A stretch of DNA of 64,000 nucleotides from Sabethes cyaneus (lineage: Eukaryota; Arthropoda; Insecta; Diptera; Culicidae), in the NCBI RefSeq assembly GCF_943734655.1, contig NC_071355.1, forward strand, positions 93,751,449 through 93,815,448, in the 5' to 3' direction. Under the pieces are notes generated by a model. The model saw only the letters and a program-made list of their open reading frames with translations, was not told where the DNA came from and made no database searches. Each line of letters starts with the position of its first letter. Positions within the stretch are counted from its first letter, which is position 1. Below are positions 1 to 11,697 of the stretch, in pieces. The translations under genes were made by a program, and so were the position numbers.

Positions 1-617
1 TCTTCGTCTTCATCTACGTTCTCATTATAGGAACGTAAAAAATGTTAGTAAACCTGAAAGTTGTGAGTTACATTCAAACTTTTACCGAGAATTAATATTT
101 ATGAGTTGTTTCTTCGCTATCAACAAAGTATGTAGTGAAAAATCCACTATTTAAAAAAAATAAAAACATATTTGATAAATGATTGGGATTTTAGCCGTTC
201 AGTCATTAACTTATAGTAGACGTTCTATTTGTCTTTTACGCCAACGTTTCGATCCTGATTTGGATCTTCATCATATTTGATAAATCTGCTGATCACTCGG
301 AGAAGCTAATTAAAATTTAGAGCTGAGATTCAAACTACTTCCACTTATTTTTTTGGCAAAAGTCAACGTCTAAGCCATGTAGCCATGTAGAAGAATAGGT
401 GGTTTTGACGTTATTTGAATAAAAAATAGTAGATTACTTATAGGTTTGAGAAAATAGTTATAACATGTTAAAATTGTATCTCGGCAAAGTATTTTTATTG
501 ACGGAAGAAAAAGCAAATAGGCTGAATTTAAAAACCTGCTGAAAATACCCTCCCGTACCCTGTTTGCCTCAGAATATTTCCTTCCATACCATACTCATAA
601 AACAACTTACAAAGCAT
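1..617. other. AT-rich sequence, nothing recognised
   Basis: No open frame, terminal repeat or RNA gene is visible in this stretch. Confidence 0.5.
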
Positions 618-726
618 GGGTGACATTGCGCATCTCGTTTCGAGTGATTTTCGTTCGAGACGCCCATTTGTTTAACGTGGTCGAAACGAACCAAAATCAC
701 TCGAAACGAAATGCGCAATGTCACCC
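618..726. repeat. Short hairpin element (MITE-like)
   Basis: The two ends are inverted copies: GGGTGACATTGCGCAT on the left is matched by ATGCGCAATGTCACCC on the right, and the pairing continues inward through a motif around CTCGTTTCGAGTGATTTT with few mismatches. The whole 109 bp could fold into a stem. No coding capacity. It looks like a very short non-autonomous DNA element. A target duplication is not obvious. Confidence 0.6.
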
Positions 727-936
727 CATTTCTCCAGATTTTTGAACAAATTTCATTACATCTGCATCCCAAAGTCACAGTTCCCATCTATGGAGATTTC
801 AATCAACGCCATGCGGACTTTAATCCGTACTATGAAAATGAATGTAACTACCGCACTTCCAATCACGTAGAAAATAAAACACTGCAGTTTATTTTCGATG
901 GAACCGCTAGCTTGGGTCTGAACCAATTTAACAATA

Positions 937-3218
937 CCGTCATCCGGGGCGAGATTGTGCCAAAAAAGCATATGTTTTTGTTCTTTAGCTCAGTATATAC
1001 ACAGTTTAGGAACTAAGTTGATTTCAAACCTGTCAATATATACTAAATTGTTCAATTAACAACTACCGTAGAAATGGTTTAGTTACAATGAAACCTAATT
1101 TTACTGGAAGTGCATGAACTTTGGCACAATATCACCCCTTCTAGGGGGTGCCATTGTGCTAAAAACATAAAGTTAGGCTAAAAACCTAGACAGTGAGCAT
1201 TAGCATGTTTATAAACAATACACATAAATATCAGTATAAAGTAGTTCATATGGGACCGTCCATGAACTAATTGGACTATTAGGGGCAGGGGGTCGGCCAA
1301 AAACAACGCATCATACAAAAAGCATGCACGAAAATAACCCGGGGAGGTCTGAAATAACTAAAAATGAGTTCGTAGTCAAAGGACAGCCTTTATATAGCCA
1401 GTAGCGTTTCTAGGGTTAACAAGGGGGAGATATATGAAGGGGTGAATCTTAACCTTCCGTTACTCGCGCTGTTGTATTTTGTACAACACATGTAGATTTT
1501 TGGATGCCATTTTGTTTTAAAGTAATCGTTCGATGTCAAACCAAAATGTATTCTTCAATAAACTTATTATGAACAAAATGACATAATTATTCAATACATT
1601 AATGCTTTAAACTTTTCAGCAACATAGATGAGCATAAACCGAAATCGCAGAAACGATGCAAGCGACGTGTGAGGGGTACCGCATTTGGTCCCTACTGGAA
1701 TTTTCTCTAATTTCTTCATAAGGGAAAATGGTTTCTGTACACAGCAAAGTTATTCAGCAGTTGTTGGTCATTCCGCAGATGCGCAAAAGTTCATAATTTC
1801 ATGACTTCATGGTGATTTCGTGGCGCTAGTGTATGGATTGGGTTTCTGAATGTGTTCTATCTACGAAATCTCTTTATTTATAAGATCCTGTTTCCAGAAA
1901 ATGTTTTAGTGGATCAAAAATGCTAGGCTGATGAACGGAATTATCCAATTTCCACACTATATGTCATTACTGTGCAAAAAATTTTCTAAACATCCTGCCC
2001 AAGTAAATCAAAACACCCATCAGCCCTACTTTCTAACCACAGATGCCATAGATGCCAGCAGCAGAAATGTTATCATACTTTATGTAATGAGATGTTTTAT
2101 GTGAAAAATATCTAATAAAACATGATAACGGCTTGAAAAAAAAATTAATCAATAGAATGCTACATCATTTAGGAACGATAAAAGGATCTTTCCGAATGCA
2201 GCAACTTGTGTATGGCCGCAATTGTAAGATGTATAATTTACAGCGGGTTTTGGCGCCGCCTGGTGACAAACTTATAAAATTCTATACCCCAAACGAAAGA
2301 TCTTAACCTACTGATTAACTTTGCTGAAAACAGTATCTTTCTATAAGCCAGGATTCCGAGATATTTCGAGATAAAGAGTGTTGTACAAAATACAACGCGC
2401 GAGTATCCGTGTTACAAAAGTTGGCGCGAGTAACGGAAGGTTAAGGGGGCATACCTATTTGATCATTTAACAAAAGTAACCATTACTTCGTTCGAGAACC
2501 CGCGGACGCAGAATATGTGGCCCATCCCACCCTCTCCCCTTCCTTAAAACTGGTAGTTTATACACGGTATAATATATTCGTCTTATATTAGAGTGTTTTT
2601 TCAAAAAAATTTCCAGAGAAAAAGTAAAAAATAATTTAAATTATTTAGCAGACCTATGATGCTGTTTGCTCCAAAATGGATGATACAATCTAATCTGTCA
2701 AAATATTGTGCTCAATAGTAAAGAATGGGAGTGTACTGGTGTATACTGACGTATTTTTGTTGTATATGTGAAATCCACAGATTGGATCAATCATTATGGC
2801 TTGGCACAGTCTCACCCCCGTGAAGCTTGAAAAGTACAAAGTTTCGAAAAATATTATTTTCGTAATCAAAACTTATCCAACGCATAATAACCTTTCAATA
2901 CATTGTAAATGATTAGTTTATATGCCTTCAAAATAGCAAGTTGATGTGATTTCTTGTTTGGGTTGGTTTATGCGAGACATTTTTTACAAGCGTTATTTCC
3001 GAGTATTTTTGATCGCGAACTTTGTAACCCTGTTTAGGTCAAATAGTTTGCTAATATTATCTGTGTTCCATTCTAAGTTATGAATAAATATGTTATGTTC
3101 ATCATCATTTTGTATTTAGGTCTCCGGTTTCTATAGACATAAAAAATTTTCACAAATAAACATTTTTGGTTTTTGGCACAATCTCACCCCCGTGGCACAA
3201 TCTCACCCCGGATGGCGG
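937..3218. mobile_element. Non-autonomous TIR element, CCGTCATCCGGGG family, TA-flanked
   Basis: The left end reads CCGTCATCCGGGGCGAGATT and the right end is its inverted counterpart (ends CCCCGGATGGCGG). Both ends are flanked by TA (935-936 and 3219-3220), as expected of the Tc1/mariner/pogo group. Motifs of the type GGCACAATCTCACCCC recur near the termini (about 1119, 2800, 3175, 3194). There is no transposase frame. A TTAA-flanked element (1453-2440) is nested inside, so this element is older than that insertion. A smaller member with the same end sequence lies at 51723-52464. Confidence 0.75.
1453..2440. mobile_element. piggyBac-like non-autonomous element nested in the 937-3218 element
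   Basis: Flanked on both sides by TTAA (1449-1452 and 2441-2444). Ends are CCTTCCGTTACTCGCGC and its inverted copy GCGCGAGTAACGGAAGG; a second inverted motif (TTGTATTTTGTACAACAC at about 1470 and its complement near 2380) lies just inside. TTAA duplication and a CCYT start are typical of piggyBac-type elements. No transposase frame is present, so it would depend on an enzyme from elsewhere. Confidence 0.75.
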
Positions 3219-3220
3219 TA

Positions 3221-3500
3221 TTAAAAATCAACAAAATGGCTATCTAGATTTTTTGCTCACAAACATTTATAAAGTCTGTGTGACTGAATCCACTATGGAA
3301 AAATGAGGCATTTCCGATTTTACACAATAATTGAATATTCTTTATTATTGCACAAATACCAAAAACCAAACGACTGCGAGTACGAAGAATTTTTTTTAAT
3401 ACAAAAAGGTAAACTATGAAAGTATTAGACGTAGACTAAACTGTGATAATATGCAACTTATTCTCCAGAATGAAGGAAATGTCAAAGCTGCTGTAGGCAT
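3221..3500. other. Short unassigned stretch
   Basis: AT-rich spacer between the TIR element and the foldback repeat copy. Nothing recognised. Confidence 0.4.
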
Positions 3501-4238
3501 CTATACCAATAAAAATGAATTTCTGTCTGTCTGTATGTTCATCATGGACTCGGAAACTACTGAACCGATCGACGTGAAAATTTGTATGCAGGTTTTAAGG
3601 GCCAGGCAATGTTCTTATGATGGTAAGAGACTCCTTTCCCCTCTAAGAGGGAGAGCAGAAATTTTTTCTATGGTGTAATAAGAACCCCTCCCTCTTCAAA
3701 AGGGAGGGAGAAGGCTCCCATACAAATTAAACTCAAATTTCTGCATAACTCGAGAACTAACCAAGCAAATGGAACCAAATTTGGCATGCGAGGGTTTTTG
3801 GAGGCATAAATTTATTTTCTGATGGTTTGAGACCCCTCACCCATGTGGTATGGGGAGGCCTCTCATACAAATAAAATAGCTGGGCAGCCCTCCAGCAGTA
3901 ACCACCTCTGTCTAGGTTTATTTGTTTTTTCCTATGTCTACTGATGATTGTGAGGAACGTGCTGCTCAAGCCAAAGATGGTCTGCTAACTTCTGTTCCTT
4001 TCCTTCAGTTGAGTCCGAACGAGTGACAGCGAGTAAGCAGAGGATCGCCCCTGCGAAATGGTACTTTCCTTGAAAAGGTTTTCCGTGAAATTGTACATTC
4101 CGCGTAAAGGTTTTTCGCGAAATGGTGTTCGAAAACTTGCAAGACTCGATATTGTGACAAAGATCATTCACGAGAGATTCACGATTTATGTGCAACACAG
4201 TTTAATTTGTGGCAATACGAAGTTTGTCGGTCAGCTAG
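3501..4238. repeat. Half copy of the CTAGCTGACCC foldback repeat
   Basis: Starts with CTATACC followed by a CTGT microsatellite, passes through units with TGGAACCAAATTTGGCATG, then the block with AAATGGTACTTTCCTTG, and ends in GTCGGTCAGCTAG. This is the same order as the right half of the complete copy at 12029-14037. Relative to that copy, about 45 bp at 3941-3985 is extra and matches the 3' end of the LOA LINE. Confidence 0.7.
3941..3985 (+). mobile_element. Tiny LOA-LINE 3'-end insertion
   Basis: Thirty-six bases from about 3941 match the last bases of the LOA LINE (about 11870-11903, GTGAGGAACGTGCTGCTC core) with one mismatch. The paralogous foldback copy (about 13610) lacks this segment, so it is an insertion. 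It would be an extreme 5' truncation. Confidence 0.5.
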
Positions 4239-4394
4239 TATTTTATAAAATATTAAAGGGTGCCCACATCAAATTACACGACGAAAGAAACGCTGTAGAA
4301 AATTACCTAATTGATCGATACTTTTCAAACTTTTAGACAATTCAACTTCAATACCATAACCGTATGCTCGCTCCTTACGCTTAACTCCACTAAA

Positions 4395-4655
4395 AAAGTT
4401 TTGTGCAACCTAGCTGCAGCTTCATCTGTGCGGAAATCCACTTTTTCTTCATGTCTTCCTCAGACTTGATTTCCTTGGGATGCTTCCGTAGTGCCTGCTT
4501 CATAATAGCCTAGTATTTTTCCGGTGCGTTGGAGGCGTTCATGTCCTTGAGTTCGAAAGTGACTCCGTTGGCTTCGTACCACTCCAATACATCCTTTGAA
4601 TATTGGCACGAAGGTAGATCCGGCCAGAAGATCGTAGGGCCCTCGCATTTAAATT
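4395..4655 (-). pseudogene. ITmD37E-type (Tc1/mariner) transposase, C-terminal scrap
   Basis: The minus strand reads FWPDLPSCQYSKDVLEWYEA then NGVTFELKDMNASNAPE. This contains the second catalytic Asp (WPDL) and the following spacer of a DDE transposase from the Tc1/mariner superfamily, closest in layout to the DD37E group. The segment that should carry the final catalytic Glu (RPIE-type motif) is missing: the frame jumps from NAPE to KY and then hits a stop where a Trp codon is expected (TAG for TGG). A helical tail rich in Lys (KHPKEIKSEEDMKKKW) follows. Nothing of the N-terminal half is present. It cannot encode an active enzyme. The related copy at 57402-58427 has the same spacing. Confidence 0.75.
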
Positions 4656-4784
4656 TTATAATATACCTGAACTGAAAAAATAATTGAGCAGAGCGCTAGA
4701 TATGAACAACGAAACGACAAATTGAACTTTTGCTTACCTGGCGCTACTTCAAATAATTATTTTTGCATGGTTATCAAAATTTAA

Positions 4785-5380
4785 GGGGGCATAGTACTAT
4801 TTACACTATAGTTTTGGCCTTATTTCGAATTTTTTTTTCTCGATAACGCGGAAAGCGAATCGATTTGGTTTTTTTTCATTCTAAACATTGTATTTTATAC
4901 TAATATTTACAATTTTGTTTACATATGGGAACCTCTCCCCCTCCCTTACGGCTCCTTGAACATGATCATTCGAAAAAAAAAACATGAATTGCGGTACCAT
5001 GGATTGGCGCTCGTGGGCTTATCCGAAATGAAAAATTCCAAAACGACTTGAAAGTACATAAAATTATCTTGTCTTTGGCTCATCCATTTTTTAAAATTCG
5101 AACGCATAACAAAATGGCGGACATTCAAACATAAAAGTTAGTTTTATAGCCGAAAAATTTACGGTATCGACTTTGAAAACCTGGTTCCGAGAAAAGCAGC
5201 ATTGAAGTTTTTATGCGCTGTGCAATCGTTCCAGATATGCGCGGTACAAATACCTGTAACTTTGTCATTTTTTAGAATTCATCGAAACGGCTTCAAACAC
5301 ATATGCTAAAAATGTTATTCTTTTGATATAAACAATAAAATAAATTTCGATTTTTTAGAATTGAAAAAGTACTATGCCCC
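4785..5380. mobile_element. TTAA-flanked TIR element
   Basis: Ends are GGGGGCATAGTACT and AGTACTATGCCCC, with TTAA on both sides (4781-4784, 5381-5384). Interior is AT-rich without a frame. The TTAA duplication suggests piggyBac-type mobilisation, but the terminal sequence differs from the other TTAA elements here. Confidence 0.7.
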
Positions 5381-5475
5381 TTAAGCTTCTTTTGAGTGTA
5401 TTTCCATGAAACAATAGTCATTGGCGCCGTGAATGGCACTGTCATGTGGAACGAGGTAGGTAAAGTAGAGCAAGC

Positions 5476-5720
5476 ATTGAATGTACTGCTAGCTTAAAAT
5501 AAAGTTTATAAACCTTATCTTAAGCTAGCAGTACATTTTCTTTATCTTTCAATTTTCCATGCAAAATGCCCATTTAAGTTACCGAAACTATGTTTTTCGC
5601 AGAGCATTAAATGTACCACTTCTGGACATTGTACTGCTAACTTTATCCTAAGCTAACAGTACATTTTCAACTTTTCATGGAAAATGAATGATGACACTAA
5701 TGTTCTGCTAACTTTATACT
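5476..5720. repeat. Repeated short hairpins with GTACTGCTAGC motif
   Basis: AATGTACTGCTAGCTTA at 5480 pairs with TAAGCTAGCAGTACATT at 5521. A second hairpin of the same family (GTACTGCTAA / CTAACAGTAC) lies at about 5631-5662, and a degenerate third trace follows near 5700. Probably a decayed MITE cluster. Confidence 0.5.
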
Positions 5721-6747
5721 TCCAGCTTAAGGGACATAAACTTATTTGCCAATAAACTATTATGGCACAAATTATGCAAAAATTGTATGTTGGTCTTGTA
5801 CAATCAATACTACGAAACCATTGACTTTACAATGTCTCGGCATAAACTTAAAAATCACTTTAATTCATTACGTAATTGTAACGCGTAGAAAATAAAACAA
5901 AAGAGTTTCAGCTAAATTACTTGAGTAACGTGGTGTTATACTACCATTAATTTGAAGATTAGATTTTCTAAATCATTTATCGAGGAAATGCAACATTTTA
6001 GGGAAAAAATAAAACATACATTAATCTTTCCTACTTTCCTTGTTATTGGTATAACGTACAAAAAAAGTAAGCAAACACTGCAAAACTTAGCTTTGGTTTG
6101 GGAGTGATAGTAGCAGCGCAAACTGTAATTCGTTGCAAACCGGTGATTACATGCACCATAAATATTCAACATAAACTGTACTGTATGCATGTATGGCTTA
6201 ACATTCTACAAAAACAATGAAATTAAATACACAAAAAGGGAAAAATATTCCCATCTGCCCCTCAAGCTTCGGTTTTCATATGCATATCTAGGTTCATTAC
6301 GTTTATTAATATTCATTTTACTTGGAGAGAAGTCTGCATGATAATGAAATGGTTCGTCCTTTTTTTTAGTAAGAGAAAGAATGTTGCTATACAGAGTTAT
6401 GATAAAATGATCTAAAAGTACTTTTATTGTTTACTTAACGGTCGTTGTTATTTTTAAAATATTTAAAAAAAGGGTAATAAATATACATTTCCCTGATGAG
6501 CCAAATCCTAAGAACGATAATTTTGAGATGACAAAGTTGACGAAACTATAGGGTTGGGGAGGCTAGAGGAGGCTTAGCTCCTCTTTGAAAAATTGACTTA
6601 GTTTTTTTACTTAAAAAACTCTAGTTAACAAACTATAGATAATAAAAACTGGAAAGCAATTTATTTGCATCACTTTTGTTAGATTCCATAAATTAATACG
6701 ATTGCTGTTGTTCTTTCGTTTAATTCTGAACGGCCTTATATTACCAT
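5721..6747. other. AT-rich stretch, nothing recognised
   Basis: No transposon ends or conserved frame seen. Short frames here have no recognisable motif. Confidence 0.4.
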
Positions 6748-7426
6748 CTATACCTATAAAAATGGATTTCTGTCTGTCTGTCTGTCGGTCTGTCCGTATA
6801 TTCCTTATAGAATCGAAAACTACTGAACCGATCGGAGTGAAAATTTGCATGTAGGGGTTTTTGGTGCCAGGGAAGGTTTTTATGATGGTTAGAGATCCCT
6901 CACCCCACTAAGAGGGGGGACTCCCATACAAATCTATACCTATAAAAATGGATTTCTGTCTGTCTGTCTGTCGGTCTGCCCGTATGTTCCTTCTAGAATC
7001 GAAAACTACTGAGCCGATCGGAGTGAAAATTTGCATATAGGGGTTTTTGTGGCCAGGGAAGGTTCTTATGATGGTTAGCGACTTCTCCCCTCACTAAGAG
7101 GGGGAGGGGCTCCCATACAAGTGAAACACAAATTTCTGCATAACTCGAGAACTAATCAAGCAAATGGAACCAAATTTGGCATGTGAAGGTTTTTGGAGGC
7201 AAGATTTTTTTCTATGGTGAACTAGGACCCCTCTCTGCTTTAGGAGGGGAGCTCCTATGCAACTGAAATACAAATTTCCTCATAACTCGAGAACTAATTA
7301 ATCAAATGGAACCATATTTGGCATGTGGGTATTTTTATAGGCAACTAGCTGACCCGACAAACTTCATATTGCCACAAAGTAAACTATGTTGTACATAAAT
7401 CGTGAATCTCGGATGACCTTTGTCTC
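6748..7426. repeat. Foldback-repeat array, left of the LOA insertion
   Basis: Two partial units start with CTATACCTATAAAAATGGA plus a CTGT microsatellite (6748 and 6934). They continue with roughly 180-bp units (TAACTCGAGAACTAATCAAG, CAAATGGAACCA, TTTGGCATG) and reach CTAGCTGACCCGACAAACTT at about 7347. The last 201 bp (7226-7426) recur at 11910-12110 on the other side of the LOA LINE. The sequence therefore continued directly into the 12029-14037 element before the LINE inserted. Confidence 0.75.
7226..7426. repeat. 201-bp direct repeat, left target-site duplication of the LOA LINE
   Basis: Identical to 11910-12110 except for one base (GGCATGTGG here, GGCACGTGG there). The similarity stops sharply on both sides at the LINE boundaries, as expected of a target-site duplication. 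Confidence 0.75.
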
Positions 7427-7649
7427 TGAGGCTGGCAAATGAGTGAACATGTGCAAATATATCACCTCTGTTTTCTAACTCCTATCTCTACCTCCACGAG
7501 GTGCCGGCTGGGGTACGGTAGCCAAAGTTGCGCACCTGGTGGTACGCAACTTTGGTTGTCGTATGCAGACAGAGAAGGTGGAACACTCGCCGTGTGATTT
7601 CCGACTACCTAATCATGCAGTTCGACGCAGGATTTTCGGAGGGCGCGGC

Positions 7650-8057
7650 TGCGGGGTGTGAGCACACCGGGAGAGAGTTATTTTCTCAGCTGGCTTAGCA
7701 CAGAGAGAGAGACTCTTAATCGGTCTGTTTTACACAATCTGCACTTACGCCCTTTGGCGATTGGTGCCGAATTGTACGTTTGGGCAAAAATTGAGCCACG
7801 GGACCTGATCCTGCCGGAAGTCGGCAAATCAGGTGCCCCTAAGTCAAGGTCTATCTCCGTGCCGATGACTGAATGGCTGGAGGGGTGAAGACATGCCAGT
7901 CGCGAACGGAGTGCTTTGGGCATCTTGTCCCTACTGTGCCATGCGGGGCTCTGGTACGGTCGATCTTTGTTGTCCCTTGCGTTTCGTGGGAACAGCATAG
8001 TAGTCCTGCCCAATTTCCCTTATGGGTTTTACGCCAAGTGCGTTCTGGCCAACTTAA
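7650..8057 (+). pseudogene. Possible LOA ORF1 (gag-like) remnant
   Basis: A 76-residue plus-strand frame (7658-7888) ends at EWLEG. Just after it, another frame (7873-8085) contains Cys/His-rich text (CQSRTECFGHL, then PCVSWEQH) that resembles a broken pair of CCHC zinc knuckles such as end LOA/R1 ORF1 proteins. The position immediately upstream of the endonuclease fits. Frames change within a short distance, so if this is ORF1 it is frameshifted and heavily truncated. The resemblance is weak. Confidence 0.3.
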
Positions 8058-10499
8058 TTGGCTTCGCTTACAATTTGCTGTCTGATCTGTGTTGGAGATT
8101 GTTTGTGCATATACTCCGCTAGTCAAATAGTTAGAGTCGCACAAATAAATCTTCAACACAAACGGGCAGCAAATTTGTATTTATGCGAAAAACTTTTTAA
8201 TGGCTCTGTCACCATCGCGTTGGCTCAGGAGCCATATTTTCGCAAGGGGTACTTTCATTCGACGGATATTGGAAACCAGAACTTTGCTGTTTTCAGCAAA
8301 ACTGGTATGACAAATCCTCGTTTGATGCCCAGGGCATGCATATTGTTGCATAGGTCAATAAGTGCATGCCTTATCTCTGAGTTGACTACTCGAGATATTT
8401 GTGCAGTCACAGTAGAACTCGTCGTGGATGATGTCCATAGGCGCTATGCCTACTGTTCTGCATACTTACCACACGATGAACCGTCTCCCAGCGACGATTT
8501 CAGAAATGTGGTGAGATACTGCCAATCTAATGGGCTTTCGCTCATTGTAGGCAGTGATGCCAATGCCCATCACATCATTTGGGGCAGCTCGGATATCAAT
8601 CTGAGAGGCTCTAATTTGATGGAATATTTGAATAGTACCAACCTTGGAATACTCAACATTGGCAATTGTCCAACTTTCATACGAGCTGGTAGAGAGGAAG
8701 TGTTAGATATAACACTCTGCTCTAACAGGATCAGTCATGAGTTGGCACAATGGCATGTTTCAAATGAGACACCAATATCTGATCATTGCTTTATATATTT
8801 TGATCATTTGGGTGTCTCCTTGAACGCTGCAACATTTCGCAATCCGAGATTTTCTGACTGGGAACTCTTTGAGGAGGAACTGGCGACGAAATTTCAAGGA
8901 TTCGAACCAACGATTGAGTCATCGATCGACTTGGATGTGGCTGTAGATGTCACAACATCTTTTATTGCGGAAGCTTTTGAAGTAGCTTGCCCGCTAAAAA
9001 CTATTAAAACGACTAGAGGAACACCGTGGTGGAACTCTCATCTCGCGGAACTAAAGAAACGATGCAGGAGAGCCTGGAATAGACGTCGGAGGGATGGCGT
9101 GGAGCCTTTCAAGCAGGCCCGGAAAGCCTATGCAAAGGCTCTACGATCTTCAGCACGCACGTGCTGGCACAGGTTCTGTAGCAACGTTTCCAGTTTCGGC
9201 GAGGCAAGTCGACTTAATGAAATACTGTCAAAATCGAAAGATTATCAGGTTAATAACATTCGAAGTTTGAACGGTGAATACTGTTCGAATGACAATGAAA
9301 TCCTGGAATGTCTCTTTTATAGTCACTTTCCGGGCTGTGTGGAACCTAAAGTTCGAAACGATCCAGAAATCGTTTTAGGTGGCTTAGACTCATGGGCTTT
9401 TGCTCGGAGACTTGTCACAACTGAAGCGATTGAGTGGGCCGTGAACAGTTTCTCTCCATACAAATCTCCTGGAACAGATGGAATATACCCTATTCTACTG
9501 CAAAAAGGATTCAAGTACTTTAAACACATTCTGAGAAGGATGTTTGTGTGTAGTATTGCTATTGGGTACATCCCAACTCAATGGCGTGAAATAACCATTA
9601 AGTTTATTCCTAAAGGTGGACGCGCGACATACGAGCAAGCAAAAAGTTTTAGACCAATCAGTCTAACGTCTTTCTTGCTTAAATCACTTGAGCGGATTGT
9701 TGATCACCACATCCGCAAAACAACCTTAGTAGAAGTTCCTCTTCATTCAGCACAGCATGCTTATCAAAGTGGCAAGTCTACAACCACTTTATTACATGAT
9801 GTGGTGGATAAAATTGAGGTTGCTTTTTCACAAAAGGAATCTTGCTTAGGAACTTTTTTGGATATTGAAGGCGCGTTTGATAACGTATCTTTCGCTTCCA
9901 TTTTGGAGGCTGCTCGTTATCATAATGTGCCTTCAATAATCATAAAGTGGATAGAACAAATGCTTAGTAACCGATTGCTTTTTTCGTCCTTACGGCAAGC
10001 AAGCATTTGGAAGCAAAGTGTTTGTGGATGTCCACAAGGTGGCGTTCTCTCGCCTCTTTTATGGAACCTTGTGGCGGATGGCCTACTGAGGAAACTCAAT
10101 GGTCTAGGCTATCTGTCATATGGTTTTGCGGATGACTATCTCACCCTAGTAGTTGGAAAATACATAAGCATATTATTTGACTTAATGCAGCAGGCACTAC
10201 ACAACGTGGAAATGTGTTGCCGAGAAATTGGTAGAAATACCAATAGAGCTCGCGCTCTGCGCTTTTACGATTCGAATGTTGGTGTTGTGAACGAGGTGAA
10301 GTACGTGGGATTGATTTTCAACTCCAAGCTTGACTGGTCCACAAATATTGATTTCCGAATTAAAAAAGCGTGCATGGCCTTTGGGCAATATAGACGAGCA
10401 ATTGGCAACTCTTGGGGGCTTAAACCCAAATACATACACTGGTTGTACACGGTCGTGGTCAGACCAATACTGACGTATGGTTGTCTTGTATGGTGGTAG
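8058..10499 (+). pseudogene. LOA LINE ORF2: endonuclease and reverse transcriptase
   Basis: Encodes the enzyme that nicks target DNA and copies the element RNA into it. Residues 27-245 form an exonuclease-endonuclease-phosphatase domain with all key residues: Asn31 (QINLQ), Glu58 (QEPY), Tyr at AYCSAYLP, Asp167 and Asn169 (GSDANAHH), Asp217 (LDITLC) and the SDH triad 241-243. The reverse transcriptase spans about 440-760: SPGTDGIYP (470-477), FRPISLTS (531-538), motif A FLDIEGAFDN with Asp602, CPQGGVLSPLLWN (658-670) and motif C GFADD (689-693). The first codon of the open stretch is not ATG; the true start is uncertain and lies before QIVRVAQ. The frame stops at TAG (10497-10499) just after YGCLVWW, where related proteins continue; the same frame resumes at once, so this is a single nonsense change. 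Confidence 0.85.
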
Positions 10500-11246
10500 A
10501 GAGGAGAAGTTGTGACTGTCCAGACAAAGCTAAACCATCTTCAAAGGATGTGTTTAATGGCAATGTCTGGTGCATTTACTACAACTCCTACTGCCGCCCT
10601 AGAAGCTATTTTCAATATTAAACCTCTACACTTCCACCTGAAGCAAGAGGTACTTATATGTGCTTATCGACTACACGCGATTGGCCTTTGGCAGTCTGTG
10701 GACGGTTCCACTGGTCATACTCGATTGTGGTCGCAAACTGTTGCTGAGGACAAGTTTGCCCTTGCTCCTAGCGATGTAACGCTCATGCGTACTTTCCCGT
10801 ATAGGACTTTCTCAAGTGACTTTCCTCCTAGAGAGGATTGGATGTCAGGCTACATGGAAAGGAAAATTTCCGTCTATGTGGTCTGTTATACCGATGGTTC
10901 CTTGTACGAAGGTCGCGCGGGTGCTGGTGTTTACTGCCGTGAGCTGGAATTGGAGGAATCCTATTCGTTGGATAGTTACTGCACCGTTTTTCAAGCTGAA
11001 ATCTTTGCAATTATGTGCGAAGCTCAGTTTGCACTTCAGAAAGAACTGATAGGCAAGATTATCTACTTCTGTTCTGACAGTCAAGCCGCTATAAAAGCCC
11101 TTTGTGCGGCTAATTCTAAATCTAAAACAGTCATCGCCTGCCACACCCAATTAGAAGAACTAAGCATTCTAAATGCCGTTCATCTGGTTTGGGTTCCTGA
11201 CCATTCTGGTATAACCGGAAATGAATGGGCTGATGAACTAGCATGA
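10500..11246 (+). pseudogene. LOA LINE ORF2 continued: RNase H domain
   Basis: Same frame as the RT segment upstream, separated only by the TAG stop. RNase H degrades the RNA strand of the RNA/DNA hybrid during integration. All four acidic catalytic positions are visible: Asp in CYTDGSLY, Glu in FQAEIFAI, Asp in CSDSQAAI and Asp in NEWADELA. The preceding part (TKLNHLQRMCLMAMSGAF) is the usual RT-to-RNase H linker. The frame ends with TGA at 11244-11246, where an Arg (CGA) is normal after ADELA; a C-to-T change at a CpG explains it. Confidence 0.85.
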
Positions 11247-11697
11247 TCTGGAGCAGAAAAGTCGGTTTTCGGACCGGAACCTGCTTTACCAATTGCGGCA
11301 TGTTGGATAAAACAAAAGATTCGATCTTGGTTTTCATCTGAACATGTACGTTATTGGGAAAATCTTGAAACTTGTCGTCAAACGAAAAGTTTCATTGTTA
11401 AGCCTTGTGAGAAGGTTGCGAAATTTCTTTTGCAACACTCAAAGGTAAATTGCAGTATTCTTGTCAGATCACTGACTGGTCACTGCAGACTAAATTATCA
11501 TATGGCTTACAGTTCATTGTAATTTATGTGAATCCGACTACGGTACACCATATCACGTAATTTGCAACTGTCCTGCAGTAGCACAATTGCGTCATAGGAT
11601 CTTTGGATCCTACGTCTTAAATGAATCGAATTTTAGGAAACTAAAATTACGAGACATTTTGATGTTCCCCCCAGGGGGTGTACTTTTAATAAGTTAA
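11247..11697 (+). pseudogene. LOA LINE ORF2 C-terminus with zinc knuckle
   Basis: After the TGA the frame continues (SGAEKSVFGPEPALPIAACW) to LTGHCRLNYHMAYSSL near 11520. It then shifts by one base into HCNLCESDYGTPYHVICNCP (about 11517-11576). This is the CxxC-H-C knuckle found at the C-terminus of LOA/R1/I proteins after RNase H. The translation ends at TAA near 11695. Together with the two stops this makes three independent disabling changes. Confidence 0.7.

Noticed and set aside
569..1016. Overlapping short frames on both strands (569-787, 711-1016, 756-971)
   Set aside because: They result from the hairpin at 618-726 and the TIR start at 937, and show no protein motif.
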